Source: Halobacillus shinanisalinarum (GTDB lineage Bacteria > Bacillota > Bacilli > Bacillales > Halobacillaceae). Taken from it: a stretch of DNA of 64,000 nucleotides. This document shows positions 8,775 to 17,645 of this stretch, piece after piece. The notes under the pieces are model-generated. The model made no database searches, was not told where the DNA came from, and saw only the letters and a list, made by a program, of their open reading frames with translations. Each line of letters begins with the position of its first letter. Position 1 is the first letter of the stretch. Location: NCBI RefSeq assembly GCF_022919835.1, contig NZ_CP095074.1, forward strand, positions 2,876,001-2,940,000, given 5' to 3'. The position numbers were made by a program, and so were the translations under genes.

Positions 8775-10520
8775 ATGTTTGAGCTGCTTTTGCCAATGCT
8801 TGAACGTTTGGGGATTATTGTAACAGTGGCCTTTATCGTTACTCGATTTCGGTTTTTTCGTGAGCTCATCGATCAAAAGACACTTGATCGCCCTCAGCAA
8901 TATATGGCGGTCGTGTTCTTCGGGTTGTTTGGGATTATTGGAACATACACAGGAATTACTTATGATATTAGTTCATTTGAGTATAGCAGCTGGGCAATCA
9001 ATCTCGGTGAGTCGGAAGCGCTTGCTAATTCACGTGTGATCGGGGTGGTTGCTGCCGGTTTGTTTGGCGGCTACCGTATTGGCGTGGGAGCAGGTTTGAT
9101 TGCCGGCCTCCATCGGATTTCACTTGGCGGGTTTACTGGAATTGCGTGTGGAATCTCAGCAGTGATAGCGGGTTTGATTGCCGGATTTTTTCATAAAAAA
9201 GATCAGCCCCTTAAATTGAAGACGGCATTAATGGTTGGGGCGCTGGCTGAGACCGTACAAATGGCAGTTATTCTAATCATTTCAAATCCATTTGCTCGTG
9301 CCTGGGATCTTGTGCAGGAGATAGGCTTGCCAATGATTGTGGCGAATGGGGTTGGATCGGCCTTGTTCTTGCTTATTATTCGGAATGTGTTGAATGAAGA
9401 AGAAAAAGCAGGTGCGATTCAAGCGCAAAAAGCGCTCAAGTTAGCAGAATCGACGGTTTCCTATTTGCGTAAAGGTCTAACGGTGGAATCAGCACAAAAA
9501 GCCTGTCAGATCATTTACGATGAGGTGGGCGTCCGGGCGATTTCAATGACGGATCAAGAGAAAATCCTTGCTCATGTCGGAGAGGCAGATGATCATCACA
9601 ATTCTGGTGAAGGGATACAGACGCGTGCGACAAAAGATGTCATTCATACAGGAGACCTCATTGTAGCCCGTCATGAGGATATCAATTGTAGCGAGCCAAA
9701 CTGTCCGTTAGGGGCTGCTGTGATTGCACCGCTTAAAAGGAGGCAGGAGGTCGTCGGGACACTGAAGTTTTATGTACGCTCTGAGAAGGACGTGTCGAAT
9801 GTACTGCTTGAGCTGATACAGGGCTTGAGCGCCCTGCTAGGTCAGCAGCTCGAAATTGCGGAGGCGGAGAAAGCGCGTGAATTGGCACGTGAAGCTGAAG
9901 TGAAAGCACTTCAAGCTCAAGTAAATCCCCACTTTCTGTTTAATTCATTAAATGTCATTGTTTCACTCACCCGAACAGAGCCTGATCGTGCAAGGTCATT
10001 GCTGATAGCCTTGTCTAAGTTCTTTAGGCAAAACCTTGGAGCAACTACGAAAACGTGGACATCTCTAAAAGAAGAGCTGCAGCATGTGAAGTCTTACTTA
10101 ACCATTGAAGAGACACGATTTGTCGATAGGCTTCATGTACAATATGATGTGGATCAGCGTGCGCTAGATATGAAAATTGCCCCGCTAACACTTCAACCAT
10201 TAGTGGAAAATTGTATTAAGCATGGCATAAAGGACCAGCAAGAAGATTGTGAAATCATTGTACGAATTAAAAGTGTAGAAGAAGGTGTGAAGATTTCCAT
10301 CATGGATAACGGAACAGGGATTGATCAAGACCGATTGAAGACACTCGGAAACCAAGAGGTAGAGTCTGAGAAAGGAACAGGTCTCGGTTTGTTTAACGTG
10401 AATAAACGTCTCGCCTATATGCATGGGGAGCGTTCGACGTTGCGGATTATAAGTGCACCTGGAGAGGGTACTGAAATATCCTTCTTTCTATATGAAAAAG
10501 AAGAGGAGGTTTCTGCATGA
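8775..10520 (+). CDS. lytS: LytS/BtsS-type sensor histidine kinase
   Basis: Membrane sensor kinase of 581 residues. Domains in order: several transmembrane helices with the 5TMR-LYT signature (about 1-205, including GVVAAGLFGGYRIG), a GAF domain (about 220-350), a His_kinase domain with H386 in NPHFLFNSLN, and an HATPase domain with NCIKHGI and the GTGLGLFNV G-box. Family members LytS (B. subtilis) and BtsS/YpdA (E. coli) respond to external pyruvate. It overlaps the response regulator gene by four bases (ATGA) and precedes a CstA-family transporter, so pyruvate sensing is a reasonable inference. Confidence 0.92.
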   Translation: MFELLLPMLERLGIIVTVAFIVTRFRFFRELIDQKTLDRPQQYMAVVFFGLFGIIGTYTGITYDISSFEYSSWAINLGESEALANSRVIGVVAAGLFGGYRIGVGAGLIAGLHRISLGGFTGIACGISAVIAGLIAGFFHKKDQPLKLKTALMVGALAETVQMAVILIISNPFARAWDLVQEIGLPMIVANGVGSALFLLIIRNVLNEEEKAGAIQAQKALKLAESTVSYLRKGLTVESAQKACQIIYDEVGVRAISMTDQEKILAHVGEADDHHNSGEGIQTRATKDVIHTGDLIVARHEDINCSEPNCPLGAAVIAPLKRRQEVVGTLKFYVRSEKDVSNVLLELIQGLSALLGQQLEIAEAEKARELAREAEVKALQAQVNPHFLFNSLNVIVSLTRTEPDRARSLLIALSKFFRQNLGATTKTWTSLKEELQHVKSYLTIEETRFVDRLHVQYDVDQRALDMKIAPLTLQPLVENCIKHGIKDQQEDCEIIVRIKSVEEGVKISIMDNGTGIDQDRLKTLGNQEVESEKGTGLGLFNVNKRLAYMHGERSTLRIISAPGEGTEISFFLYEKEEEVSA

Positions 10521-11245
10521 GTATTCGTGCCGTAGTCGTTGATGATGAACGTTTCAGCCGTGAGGAGCTTATCTTTTTAATAGAACGTTACCCTTCCATT
10601 GAGGTTATAGGGGAGGCTGATTCTGGTGAAGTGGCGTTAATGAAGACGATCCAATTGCAGCCGGATGTGTTATTTCTTGACGTCGAAATGCCAAAAATGG
10701 ATGGAATGGAGGTAGCAAAGTCTGTTCGGGAGTTAAAGAAGGTGCCTGAAATTGTGTTTGCGACCGCCTATTCGGACTTCGCTGTTGAGGCATTTCGTCA
10801 TAATGCGGTTGATTATTTATTAAAGCCGTTTGATGAAGAGCAGTTATCACACACAATCGAGAGACTGGAGAAGAAATTAATAGGCCAGAAGAGTTATCAA
10901 GAGAAAACTTGGATGCCGACAAAATTGGCGGTGGAAGAAGATGGCGATATTCGTTATCTTGATCCTAACGACATTTTATATGTTTACAGGGAAGGAAGGG
11001 TGACGAAGGTCGTTGGAAAGGCCAGAAGCTATGAGATAAATTGGGCGCTTAAAGATATAGAGGCAAGACTTACGCCTTTTTCATTTTTTCGGATTCATAA
11101 AAGCTATCTCGTTAATCTTAATTACATCGACAGGCTTACCCCGTGGTTCAATGGTGCTTACCACCTGGAGCTGAAGGGGCATGAGGAAAAGCTATCTGTT
11201 AGCCGCAACTATGTAAAAAACTTAAGGAACCAATTAGAGCTATAG
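10517..11245 (+). CDS. lytT: LytTR-family response regulator
   Basis: A 242-residue regulator with a receiver domain (phosphoacceptor D55 in LFLDVEMPKMDG, conserved DD at 9-10 and K105 in LLKPFDEEQL) and a C-terminal LytTR DNA-binding domain (about 135-240, including RIHKSYLVNLNYI and LSVSRNYVKNLR). It is translationally coupled to the kinase gene. LytTR proteins bind direct repeats spaced two helical turns apart, and three such repeats lie 300 bases downstream in front of the transporter gene. Confidence 0.93.
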   Translation: MSIRAVVVDDERFSREELIFLIERYPSIEVIGEADSGEVALMKTIQLQPDVLFLDVEMPKMDGMEVAKSVRELKKVPEIVFATAYSDFAVEAFRHNAVDYLLKPFDEEQLSHTIERLEKKLIGQKSYQEKTWMPTKLAVEEDGDIRYLDPNDILYVYREGRVTKVVGKARSYEINWALKDIEARLTPFSFFRIHKSYLVNLNYIDRLTPWFNGAYHLELKGHEEKLSVSRNYVKNLRNQLEL

Positions 11246-11266
11246 AGGATATTCAAAAAGTCACTA
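11244..11266 (+). repeat. Partial left end of the MITE-like repeat
   Basis: AGAGGATATTCAAAAAGTCAC right after the lytT stop resembles the left end of the GTTCAAAAAGT repeat family (one base changed in GTTC). No right end is seen, so it is at best a fragment. Confidence 0.4.
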
Positions 11267-11548
11267 ATAGAAACCGGTCGTACGTTGAGGGCACTGAAAA
11301 GTCTGAAAAAGGAGATGGCCCACTCCATTATTGTATAGCCGAGCCTATGACAGCTAAGAACTTTAAGCTACACGTTAAGCATGTACGAGTGATAATGTAC
11401 ACCAATGATTGTGGGAACCTTTAACAAGTGACTTCTTATTACAGGACTCACCTATCACGATCTAATAGGCGGTTCCGTTCGTCTCTTTTTTTAAAAACGG
11501 GACTCATTCCTTATAGAAATGAACAAACATCACTTTTTCAGCTGCTTC

Positions 11549-11602
11549 CGTACGTTGGACCAGTTTTTTTACATGTTAACACTTATTTTCGACATGTTGA
11601 AC
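11549..11602 (+). promoter_or_regulatory. Three 21-bp-spaced repeats, predicted LytT binding sites
   Basis: TACGTTGGA (11551), ACATGTTAAC (11571) and ACATGTTGAA (11592) place their GTT cores at 11554, 11575 and 11596, exactly 21 bases apart each time. LytTR regulators usually bind two 9-bp direct repeats separated by 12 bp, which is the same 21-bp period. The last repeat ends about ten bases before the expected -35 position of the cstA promoter, a good place for an activator. Confidence 0.6.
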
Positions 11603-11616
11603 ATAAATTAACCTTA

Positions 11617-11655
11617 TGAAAACGTTCTCTTGCTATGATAGTGAAAACGATTACA
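11617..11655 (+). promoter_or_regulatory. cstA promoter with two cre-like CcpA sites
   Basis: TGAAAACGTTCTCT (11617-11630) matches 13 of 14 positions and TGAAAACGATTACA (11642-11655) matches 14 of 14 positions of the cre consensus TGWNANCGNTNWCA. Between them lies an extended -10, TGCTATGAT (11631-11639), with no good -35, as expected for an activator-dependent promoter. The sites would place CcpA over the core promoter and the start of transcription, so glucose-type repression is predicted. Confidence 0.65.
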
Positions 11656-11678
11656 AATCTAGTGAGGGAGGAACCATC

Positions 11679-13118
11679 GTGGTTACATTTCTTGTCAGTA
11701 TTGCACTTTTAATTATAGGCTATTTTACTTATGGTAAATACGTTGAGAAGGTTTTCGGAGTGAACACGGACCGACAGACCCCTGCTTTCACACACAGTGA
11801 TGGTGTGGATTACCTGCCGATGTCAGAGAAAAAGAATTCCCTTATCCAGTTGTTGAATATTGCTGGTGTAGGCCCGATTTTTGGACCGATCTTAGGGGCT
11901 CTATATGGTCCAGTTGCGTTTCTGTGGATTGTGTTCGGAGCTATTTTTGCCGGAGCCGTTCACGATTATTTAACCGGCATGATTTCGATTCGCAATCGAG
12001 GTGCTCATTTACCCGAGTTAGCTGGTAAATTTCTTGGAAAAGTGATGAAACACGTCGTTAATGCTTTTTCGATTCTTTTACTTGTGTTAGTCGGTACGGT
12101 ATTTGTAACAGCACCTGCAGATTTGCTGTACAGTTTGACTAGCAGTTGGTTGACTCTTCCGATTATTTTAGTTGCTATTTTCGCTTATTATTTACTAGCA
12201 ACCCTACTGCCCATTGATAAAATTATCGGCAGATTCTATCCGATTTTCGGCGCTCTTTTACTTATTAGTGCTATCGGTGTGGGGGCGGCTTTGGTTTTCA
12301 CAGGCGCACCGATCCCGGAAATATCGTTAACTAATATGCATCCTGATAACGCGCCGATTTTCCCTTTGTTGTTTTTGACAATTTCATGTGGGGCTTTGTC
12401 TGGCTTTCATGCTACACAAACACCGATCATTTCCCGGACAACACAGCGGGAAAAGCAAGGGCGTCGAATTTTTTACGGTATGATGATTACCGAAGGAATT
12501 ATTGCAATGATTTGGGCGGCGGCAGCGATGAGCCTGTTTAATGGTCCGACTGGGTTGAACGACGTACTTGCAAATGGAGGACCTGCGGCGGTCGTAAGTG
12601 AAGTGTCTGTTGCGATGCTTGGAGCTGTTGGTGGTACACTTGCTATTCTTGGCGTTATTGTTTTACCAATTACCTCAGGTGATACAGCGTTCCGTAGTGC
12701 ACGTATGATTATTGCTGATTATATTAAAGTTTCTCAGAAGAAGGTATTGAGCAGAGTATGGATTGCCCTGCCAATGTTCGTGATCTCTTTTGCCTTAACA
12801 AAAATTGACTTTACGTTACTGTGGAGATACTTCTCCTGGGCGAACCAGTCGACAGCCATGATTGCCTTATGGGTCGGAGCCATGTATTTATTCCTAGCAC
12901 GTAAAAATTACTGGATCGCTGCTATCCCCGCCACGTTTATAACGATGGCAACGTTCACGTATATTCTTAATGCACCCATTGGATTTGGACTAGCATTAAA
13001 CCTATCTTATGTGATTGCAGCAGTGATTACTGTCATTATCGTAACAGCTTTCTTTGTGGCAGCACGACGTAGACTGATTCAAAACATTCCCCTTGAAGAT
13101 GATCTGAAGTCAGCTTAA
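11679..13118 (+). CDS. cstA: CstA/BtsT-family transporter
   Basis: Polytopic membrane protein of about 479 residues, the short Firmicutes form of the carbon-starvation A family (E. coli CstA and BtsT are about 700). Signature stretches are GPIFGPILGALYGP and GAVHDYLTGMISIRNRGAHL. E. coli members import peptides and pyruvate with protons; here the LytS/LytT neighbours favour pyruvate, by inference. The GTG at 11679 follows GGGAGG at 11666-11671. The in-frame ATG at 11616 overlaps the cre site and promoter and is rejected. Predicted control: activation by LytT, repression by CcpA. Confidence 0.88.
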   Translation: MVTFLVSIALLIIGYFTYGKYVEKVFGVNTDRQTPAFTHSDGVDYLPMSEKKNSLIQLLNIAGVGPIFGPILGALYGPVAFLWIVFGAIFAGAVHDYLTGMISIRNRGAHLPELAGKFLGKVMKHVVNAFSILLLVLVGTVFVTAPADLLYSLTSSWLTLPIILVAIFAYYLLATLLPIDKIIGRFYPIFGALLLISAIGVGAALVFTGAPIPEISLTNMHPDNAPIFPLLFLTISCGALSGFHATQTPIISRTTQREKQGRRIFYGMMITEGIIAMIWAAAAMSLFNGPTGLNDVLANGGPAAVVSEVSVAMLGAVGGTLAILGVIVLPITSGDTAFRSARMIIADYIKVSQKKVLSRVWIALPMFVISFALTKIDFTLLWRYFSWANQSTAMIALWVGAMYLFLARKNYWIAAIPATFITMATFTYILNAPIGFGLALNLSYVIAAVITVIIVTAFFVAARRRLIQNIPLEDDLKSA

Positions 13119-13134
13119 TCTAAACGGAATATAA

Positions 13135-13169
13135 CCACCAGGTCTGTGTACCTGGTGGCTTCTTTTTTT
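13135..13169 (+). terminator. Intrinsic terminator of cstA
   Basis: CCACCAGGT-ctgtgt-ACCTGGTGG followed by a T-rich run. Confidence 0.9.
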
Positions 13170-13230
13170 AGAAACAGGCATAGACAACTATGGAAAAGGG
13201 TATGAGATGATTAGATTGGGAGGGATTCGG

Positions 13231-13668
13231 ATGCCAGCTATTATACGTCAGCCTAAAGAAAAAGATCTCATGCATTTAACCCGTTATGCCATCGAATTTC
13301 CCCAACCATCCAACCTGAAAAATAATGAATGGATGAGAGAACGGAAATTTTGGGCAGCAGATCGCCTACTCGACGATGATGATGTGAAAAAACTATTAAT
13401 TGCTGAGTCCGGGGGCAAAATGGTTGGTTACATATATGGGGTCATTCATGAGCAAAAGGATGGCGAAATTCAGGAAATCTATGTCGATGAGTTTTACCGT
13501 CGAGAAGGTATTGGAACATGTTTATACCAGGCACTCGTTGACTGGATGAGCGAAGAGGGGACGGAGGTAGTAAACTTATCTGCTCCAGTTGGGTCTGAAA
13601 AAATAGAAAAGTTGATGACATCGTTAGGGTTTAAGCCTGTTGGGAAGGTCTATCAGAAATACTTATGA
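13231..13668 (+). CDS. GNAT family N-acetyltransferase
   Basis: A 145-residue acetyltransferase. The acetyl-CoA-binding strand and loop are seen as IQEIYVDEFYRREGIGTCLY near residues 84-103. The start at 13231 follows GGGAGGGA; an ATG at 13207 lacks a ribosome binding site. The stop codon overlaps the possible upstream start of the lipid kinase gene, so the two are probably co-transcribed. The substrate is unknown. Confidence 0.88.
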   Translation: MPAIIRQPKEKDLMHLTRYAIEFPQPSNLKNNEWMRERKFWAADRLLDDDDVKKLLIAESGGKMVGYIYGVIHEQKDGEIQEIYVDEFYRREGIGTCLYQALVDWMSEEGTEVVNLSAPVGSEKIEKLMTSLGFKPVGKVYQKYL

Positions 13669-13682
13669 AAGAAGGTAGTTTT

Positions 13683-14561
13683 ATGAAGGCTATGTTAATC
13701 GTGAATCCTTCTTCAGGTAAAGAAGAAGCTGTAGATTACGTAAAACAAATCGAAGCTATTTTGCAAAATAAGGGGTATGAAATAAAGACCGTCCAAACGG
13801 AGAAAGAGTTTGATGCGACCAAGTTTTGTCAAAACGCCTGCCAAGAAAAATTTGATCTGATTGTTTCACTTGGCGGAGACGGAACACTAAATGAAACGAT
13901 TAATGGTTTGGTTGATCAACAGCACCGTCCGAAACTAGGAATTATTCCTCTAGGTACAGTAAATGACTTCGCCAGAGCTTTGCAAATCCCTCTAGATCCA
14001 GAAGAAGCGATCAAGGTTTTACAATCAGATCTAACGAAAAAAGTGGACGTGGGTCGCTTCAATGATCAGTACTTTGTTAATATTGTTGCCGTTGGTGCGC
14101 TTGCAGAAGCAAGTTATGATGTGACCCCTGAGCAAAAAACGAAATTTGGTACGCTAGCTTATGTCGTGGAGGGGTTGAAAACATTGGCTTCGACCCAAAC
14201 CTACCCACTTCGGATTGAACACGACGAAAAAGTGTGGGAAGGTGATTCTTTTCTTTTTCTAGCAGCGTTAACCAACTCGACGGCGGGATTTGAAAAGCTC
14301 TCTCCGCAAGCCAAAGTAAATGATGGATTGTTGCATTGTTATATAATAGAAAATGTAAACATGATCCGAATGGCCTCGATTGCTTCATCTATGGTAAGAG
14401 GGGAATTAAGGAATCAGAAGGACGTAGAGTATTTCACTGCAGGGAAGTTGAACATCGCATCACCAGAAGATCTTGTGACAAATGTTGACGGAGAAGAAGG
14501 GGATCGGCTGCCCGTTTCCATTGAAGTAAAACCACAGCATATTGAAGTCATTATAGATTAA
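13683..14561 (+). CDS. Lipid kinase, YegS/BmrU/DgkB family
   Basis: Diacylglycerol-kinase catalytic fold of 292 residues. The nucleotide-binding signature is SLGGDGTLNETING near residues 60-73, and NPSSGKEEA lies at the N-terminus. Members phosphorylate diacylglycerol or related lipids at the membrane face. It starts at 13683, after a GAAGGTAG site. A second paralogue is at 47466. Which lipid each one uses cannot be told from sequence. Confidence 0.88.
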   Translation: MKAMLIVNPSSGKEEAVDYVKQIEAILQNKGYEIKTVQTEKEFDATKFCQNACQEKFDLIVSLGGDGTLNETINGLVDQQHRPKLGIIPLGTVNDFARALQIPLDPEEAIKVLQSDLTKKVDVGRFNDQYFVNIVAVGALAEASYDVTPEQKTKFGTLAYVVEGLKTLASTQTYPLRIEHDEKVWEGDSFLFLAALTNSTAGFEKLSPQAKVNDGLLHCYIIENVNMIRMASIASSMVRGELRNQKDVEYFTAGKLNIASPEDLVTNVDGEEGDRLPVSIEVKPQHIEVIID

Positions 14562-14666
14562 ACTGGAATGCCGTAGTTTGTGTAAAAGGAAAATTTTTCA
14601 GTATGATATTGTTACTTTATCTTGCTTCTTGTAAAATTAAGTTAATCAATTCTACGAGGTGAACGC

Positions 14667-15323
14667 ATGGACTTTAACAATATCCGTTTTATGATCCAAA
14701 TGCAGGGGATGTCGACATTGAGTGGGGGATCGGCATCTTCGTTCAATCATTCAGTAAGTGATACGGCCTTTCAAAGTATTTTACAGTCAGTTATGTCTGA
14801 CCAGCCTCCAAGTAGTCTAGTTGTAAATAATAGTTCTAACTTCACAAACTTTAATGCGTTTAGGCAGCAGCCGTTACATATTCAATATCAAACGCCTCCG
14901 GTAATTTCTCAAGCCCCGGTTCAAGCTCCTGAAGTAAAAGTGAAAGTGGACAACGAGCCAATTGAAGCACTTATAAAGGAAGCTTCCGAGAAATATGGTG
15001 TCAGCGAGAACTTAATTCGTTCCGTCGTTAAGGCAGAATCGAATTTCAACCCCGATGTAGTCAGCCATGCAGGCGCTCAGGGGCTTATGCAGTTAATGCC
15101 GGCAACTGCTAGGGGATTGGGTGTCATAGATCCATTTGATCCAAGACAGAATCTTATGGGTGGGACAAAATATTTAAAACAAATGCTCGATCGATACGAT
15201 GGTAACTCTACACTCGCCCTAGCAGCATACAATGCTGGTCCGGGAAATGTCGATAAATATGGAGGAGTTCCACCGTTTGAGGAAACACAGAACTATGTGA
15301 ATAAAGTATTAGGCCTTGCCTAA
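14667..15323 (+). CDS. Lytic transglycosylase, SLT domain (YjbJ/CwlQ-like)
   Basis: Cell-wall hydrolase of 218 residues that would cleave the MurNAc-GlcNAc bond. The catalytic glutamate is E124 in [10 protein letters not shown], followed by [13 protein letters not shown] and AYNAGPGNV motifs of the SLT domain (about 100-215). The first 95 residues are Gln/Ser/Asn-rich and lack a signal peptide, as in B. subtilis CwlQ (YjbJ), so the export route is unclear. It has its own ribosome binding site (ACGAGGTGA) and a terminator. Confidence 0.9.
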   Translation: MDFNNIRFMIQMQGMSTLSGGSASSFNHSVSDTAFQSILQSVMSDQPPSSLVVNNSSNFTNFNAFRQQPLHIQYQTPPVISQAPVQAPEVKVKVDNEPIEALIKEASEKYGVSENLIRSVVKAESNFNPDVVSHAGAQGLMQLMPATARGLGVIDPFDPRQNLMGGTKYLKQMLDRYDGNSTLALAAYNAGPGNVDKYGGVPPFEETQNYVNKVLGLA

Positions 15324-15330
15324 AAAAGCT

Positions 15331-15375
15331 AACCTTCTACGTGATTTATAGCACGTCAGGGAGGTTCGTTTTATT
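15331..15375 (+). terminator. Intrinsic terminator
   Basis: AACCT(tct)ACGTG pairs with CACGT(cagg)AGGTT-type sequence across a short loop, followed by a T-rich run after the transglycosylase gene. Confidence 0.7.
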
Positions 15376-15480
15376 TAAACAAAAAAGTACGATCACGGAT
15401 TAGACTTTAGAGGACAACTTACTTGGGAGAAATCTACTTTTAGCTCAAGAAAAATGTACATAGTTTAGGAGGGGTGTTAA

Positions 15481-15825
15481 ATGGAGCATGCTATGAAATT
15501 ATACGAGAATCCTTTTCGCTTAATGAGAGAAGGGAAGAAACATGTAGAGGTACGTTTGAATGATGAAAAAAGGAGAAAAGTTAAGATTGGCGATGTCATT
15601 GAATTTAGGAGCCTTTCAGAAAGTAGCAGCACAATGAGAACGGAGGTCATAAATCTTCAATCATATCCAACGTTTCAAGAGATGTATGAGCACATTCCAA
15701 GCGAGGATTTGGGAGTGGAAGCTTTGTCCTTGGAGGAAATGGTGAATAGCACGTATGAAATTTATACCCCAGAACAAGAAAAGCAATGGGGTGCTTTAGC
15801 TATATCGATTCAACCTTTGAGATAA
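15481..15825 (+). CDS. ASCH domain protein
   Basis: A 114-residue protein that fits the ASCH fold throughout: KLYENPFRLMREGKKHVEVR at the N-terminus, KIGDVIEFR in the middle and WGALAISIQPL at the end. ASCH domains are related to PUA domains and are thought to bind RNA or modified nucleotides. Start at ATG 15481 after AGGAGGGG; the internal ATG at 15493 is an alternative. It is a single gene between two terminators. Confidence 0.8.
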   Translation: MEHAMKLYENPFRLMREGKKHVEVRLNDEKRRKVKIGDVIEFRSLSESSSTMRTEVINLQSYPTFQEMYEHIPSEDLGVEALSLEEMVNSTYEIYTPEQEKQWGALAISIQPLR

Positions 15826-15842
15826 ATAAATATGTAAACGAA

Positions 15843-15877
15843 GCGAACCAAGGGGAAGTGACTTGGTTCGCTTTTGT
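15843..15877. terminator. Terminator between convergent genes
   Basis: Perfect ten-base stem GCGAACCAAG/CTTGGTTCGC with a TTTTG tail. Confidence 0.85.
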
Positions 15878-15892
15878 TCGATCTCGGTGTTT

Positions 15893-16432
15893 CTATATAT
15901 GCTGACTCATTTGGATGTATCGATCGAATACTTTAGTCATTTCCTTTAAGCGATTGTGCACATCCTCATCAATGAGCTCCCCATTAGTAGAGAAGTGGTT
16001 CGTGTGCGTATAAACATAATTAGGTGTCACCAGACAGCGGAAATAGTCAAGAATCGGCTTAAGCTGGCTCTCGATGACTAAATGATGCTGTAATGTACCA
16101 CCGTTTGCTACAATGGATACAGGTTTATACCGCATAGCCAAAGGTGAAACGGCATCAAAAAGGTTTTTCAATGTTCCGGGAATAGATCCTTGGAAAATGG
16201 GCGTGGCAATGACATAAGCATCTGCTTTTTCCATTTCACTTATCAGCTTTTGCATATCTTCATTATATTGATCAAACGGACGACCATCTACGAATTGCAT
16301 CTCATAATTTTCTAAATTAATGATAGTCGTCTCGTATTTGTTTTCAAGTTGGCTTATATATATTTGGATTTCTTCCAATAACGTTTTTGTTTTCGTTCCA
16401 ACGATGGTGCCGTTAAGTAATAAGACCTTCAT
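15893..16432 (-). CDS. NADPH-dependent FMN reductase family protein
   Basis: Flavodoxin-fold oxidoreductase of 179 residues. LLNGTIVGTKTKTLLEEI (4-21) forms the phosphate-binding loop and YVIATPIFQGSIPGTLKNLFD the FMN-contacting segment shared with azoreductases and SsuE-type enzymes. It probably supplies reduced flavin or reduces quinone or azo compounds. The start is put at 16432 because upstream codons lack the family's beta1 strand, and GGGGAG lies before it on the minus strand. Confidence 0.82.
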   Translation of the reverse strand: MKVLLLNGTIVGTKTKTLLEEIQIYISQLENKYETTIINLENYEMQFVDGRPFDQYNEDMQKLISEMEKADAYVIATPIFQGSIPGTLKNLFDAVSPLAMRYKPVSIVANGGTLQHHLVIESQLKPILDYFRCLVTPNYVYTHTNHFSTNGELIDEDVHNRLKEMTKVFDRYIQMSQHI

Positions 16433-16601
16433 GGCCAGTTTTCTCCCCTTTAATCTTCCAAGTTTGGGCACGTTTTTTAAAAATGTTTTTCAACCATTAT
16501 GTTAAATCATACGTTTCAAATAAGCAATTGTGACTATAGGTGTAAGGGTGGTTGGTAAGAGGGTATAGTATAATAAATGACTAGCAAGAGGTGCAATTGT
16601 A

Positions 16602-16880
16602 ATGAGAAGAATATGGAGAAGAATAAAGTTTTTATTCAATATACGAAAATCGGTACCGTTTTTACTGAGCTTTTTTCGTTCACACGAAGTAGCAAGAAGT
16701 AGTAAAGTGACTGCTGTTTTACTTATGATCGGTTACCTCCTATTTCCCTGGGATGTGATCCCTGATTTCCTAGTGATCTTTGGTCTGGTCGATGACGTGG
16801 CCGTTTTAACTTTTATTTTACAGCAAATCGTAAAAATGGCACCTTCATCTTTAAAGAAAGAATATGATATGGAGGAATAA
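16602..16880 (+). CDS. DUF1232 (YkvA-like) small membrane protein
   Basis: A 92-residue protein carrying the DUF1232 signature, FPWDVIPDFLVIFGLVDDVAVL, preceded by a short hydrophobic stretch. Family members are small membrane-associated proteins without a defined role. The N-terminal 30 residues are strongly basic. ATG at 16602 after AAGAGGTG. It is followed 75 bases later by ohr, with no obvious terminator between them. Confidence 0.82.
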   Translation: MRRIWRRIKFLFNIRKSVPFLLSFFRSHEVARSSKVTAVLLMIGYLLFPWDVIPDFLVIFGLVDDVAVLTFILQQIVKMAPSSLKKEYDMEE

Positions 16881-16955
16881 AAAGGTTTAAAAGCACAGCT
16901 TTTGAGGAACATAAAGGTTGTGTGATCATTATAAATAATCAAGGAGTGGTTGATA

Positions 16956-17372
16956 GTGAGTAATGTAATGTTTACAGCACATGCTACAGCAAAAGGCGGA
17001 CGTGAGGGTCACGTTAAATCTGATGATGGTTTAATCGATCTGAATCTCGTACAACCAGGTAGCGGCAATGAACAAGGATCTAACCCTGAACAATTATTTG
17101 CAGCTGGATATTCTGCTTGCTTTGATGGTGCTCTTAACTTAGTTGCAAGTAAGAAAAAGAAGGACATCGATTCTGAGATAACTGCAGATGTCAGTTTACT
17201 AAAAGATGAGTCAGATGGCGGCTTTAAGGTAGGAGTCGTTCTGAACGTGAGTGTTAAAGGGGTTTCCCAGGAGGAAGCAGAAGGACTTGTAGAGGAAGCA
17301 CATCAAGTTTGCCCTTATTCAAAAGCGACACGTGGAAACATTGATGTAGAGCTAAATGCTAAAGCTGTATAA
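16956..17372 (+). CDS. ohr: Organic hydroperoxide resistance protein Ohr
   Basis: OsmC/Ohr-fold peroxidase of 138 residues that reduces organic hydroperoxides through a reactive cysteine pair, C55 in GYSACFDGAL and C119 in HQVCPYSKAT. Cytosolic; from family knowledge it is re-reduced by dihydrolipoamide. I choose the GTG at 16956, nine bases after AAGGAG (16941-16946); an in-frame TTG at 16950 is too close. An OhrR-type MarR regulator is not adjacent in this window, although two other MarR genes occur at 45664 and 49462. Confidence 0.93.
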   Translation: MSNVMFTAHATAKGGREGHVKSDDGLIDLNLVQPGSGNEQGSNPEQLFAAGYSACFDGALNLVASKKKKDIDSEITADVSLLKDESDGGFKVGVVLNVSVKGVSQEEAEGLVEEAHQVCPYSKATRGNIDVELNAKAV

Positions 17373-17430
17373 TTAAATGTTAAATGAATCCAGGATTTTT
17401 CTGGGATTCTGAAAAAATAACGATTTTTAA

Positions 17431-17464
17431 AAGAAGCTAATCACCTAGTGATTAGCTTCTTTTC
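17431..17464 (+). terminator. Intrinsic terminator of ohr
   Basis: AGAAGCTAATCAC-cta-GTGATTAGCTTCT followed by TTTT, a 13-base perfect stem. Confidence 0.92.
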
Positions 17465-17645
17465 TATAGCCTTTAAACGATCGGGTTGTCCTTTTTCAAA
17501 AGATAAAAAGGAAGTCGTTATACTTTTCTTGATGCTATAATCGTGCTACTTTCAACTTAGCGTATCTAGTGTGGATAGAAAGGTGCCAAAGGTTTGATAA
17601 TAAATTATAAAGTAATAGTATGTGGTTGAAAGTGAGGACGATTTT

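Noticed and set aside
11616..11678. Upstream ATG start (11616) for cstA
   Set aside because: It overlaps the cre site and the -10 element and has no ribosome binding site; the GTG at 11679 has GGGAGG at good distance.
16927..16949. OhrR-type operator before ohr (TGATCATTATAAATAATCA)
   Set aside because: The dyad is imperfect, unlike the known OhrR box, and overlaps the ribosome binding site region rather than a promoter.
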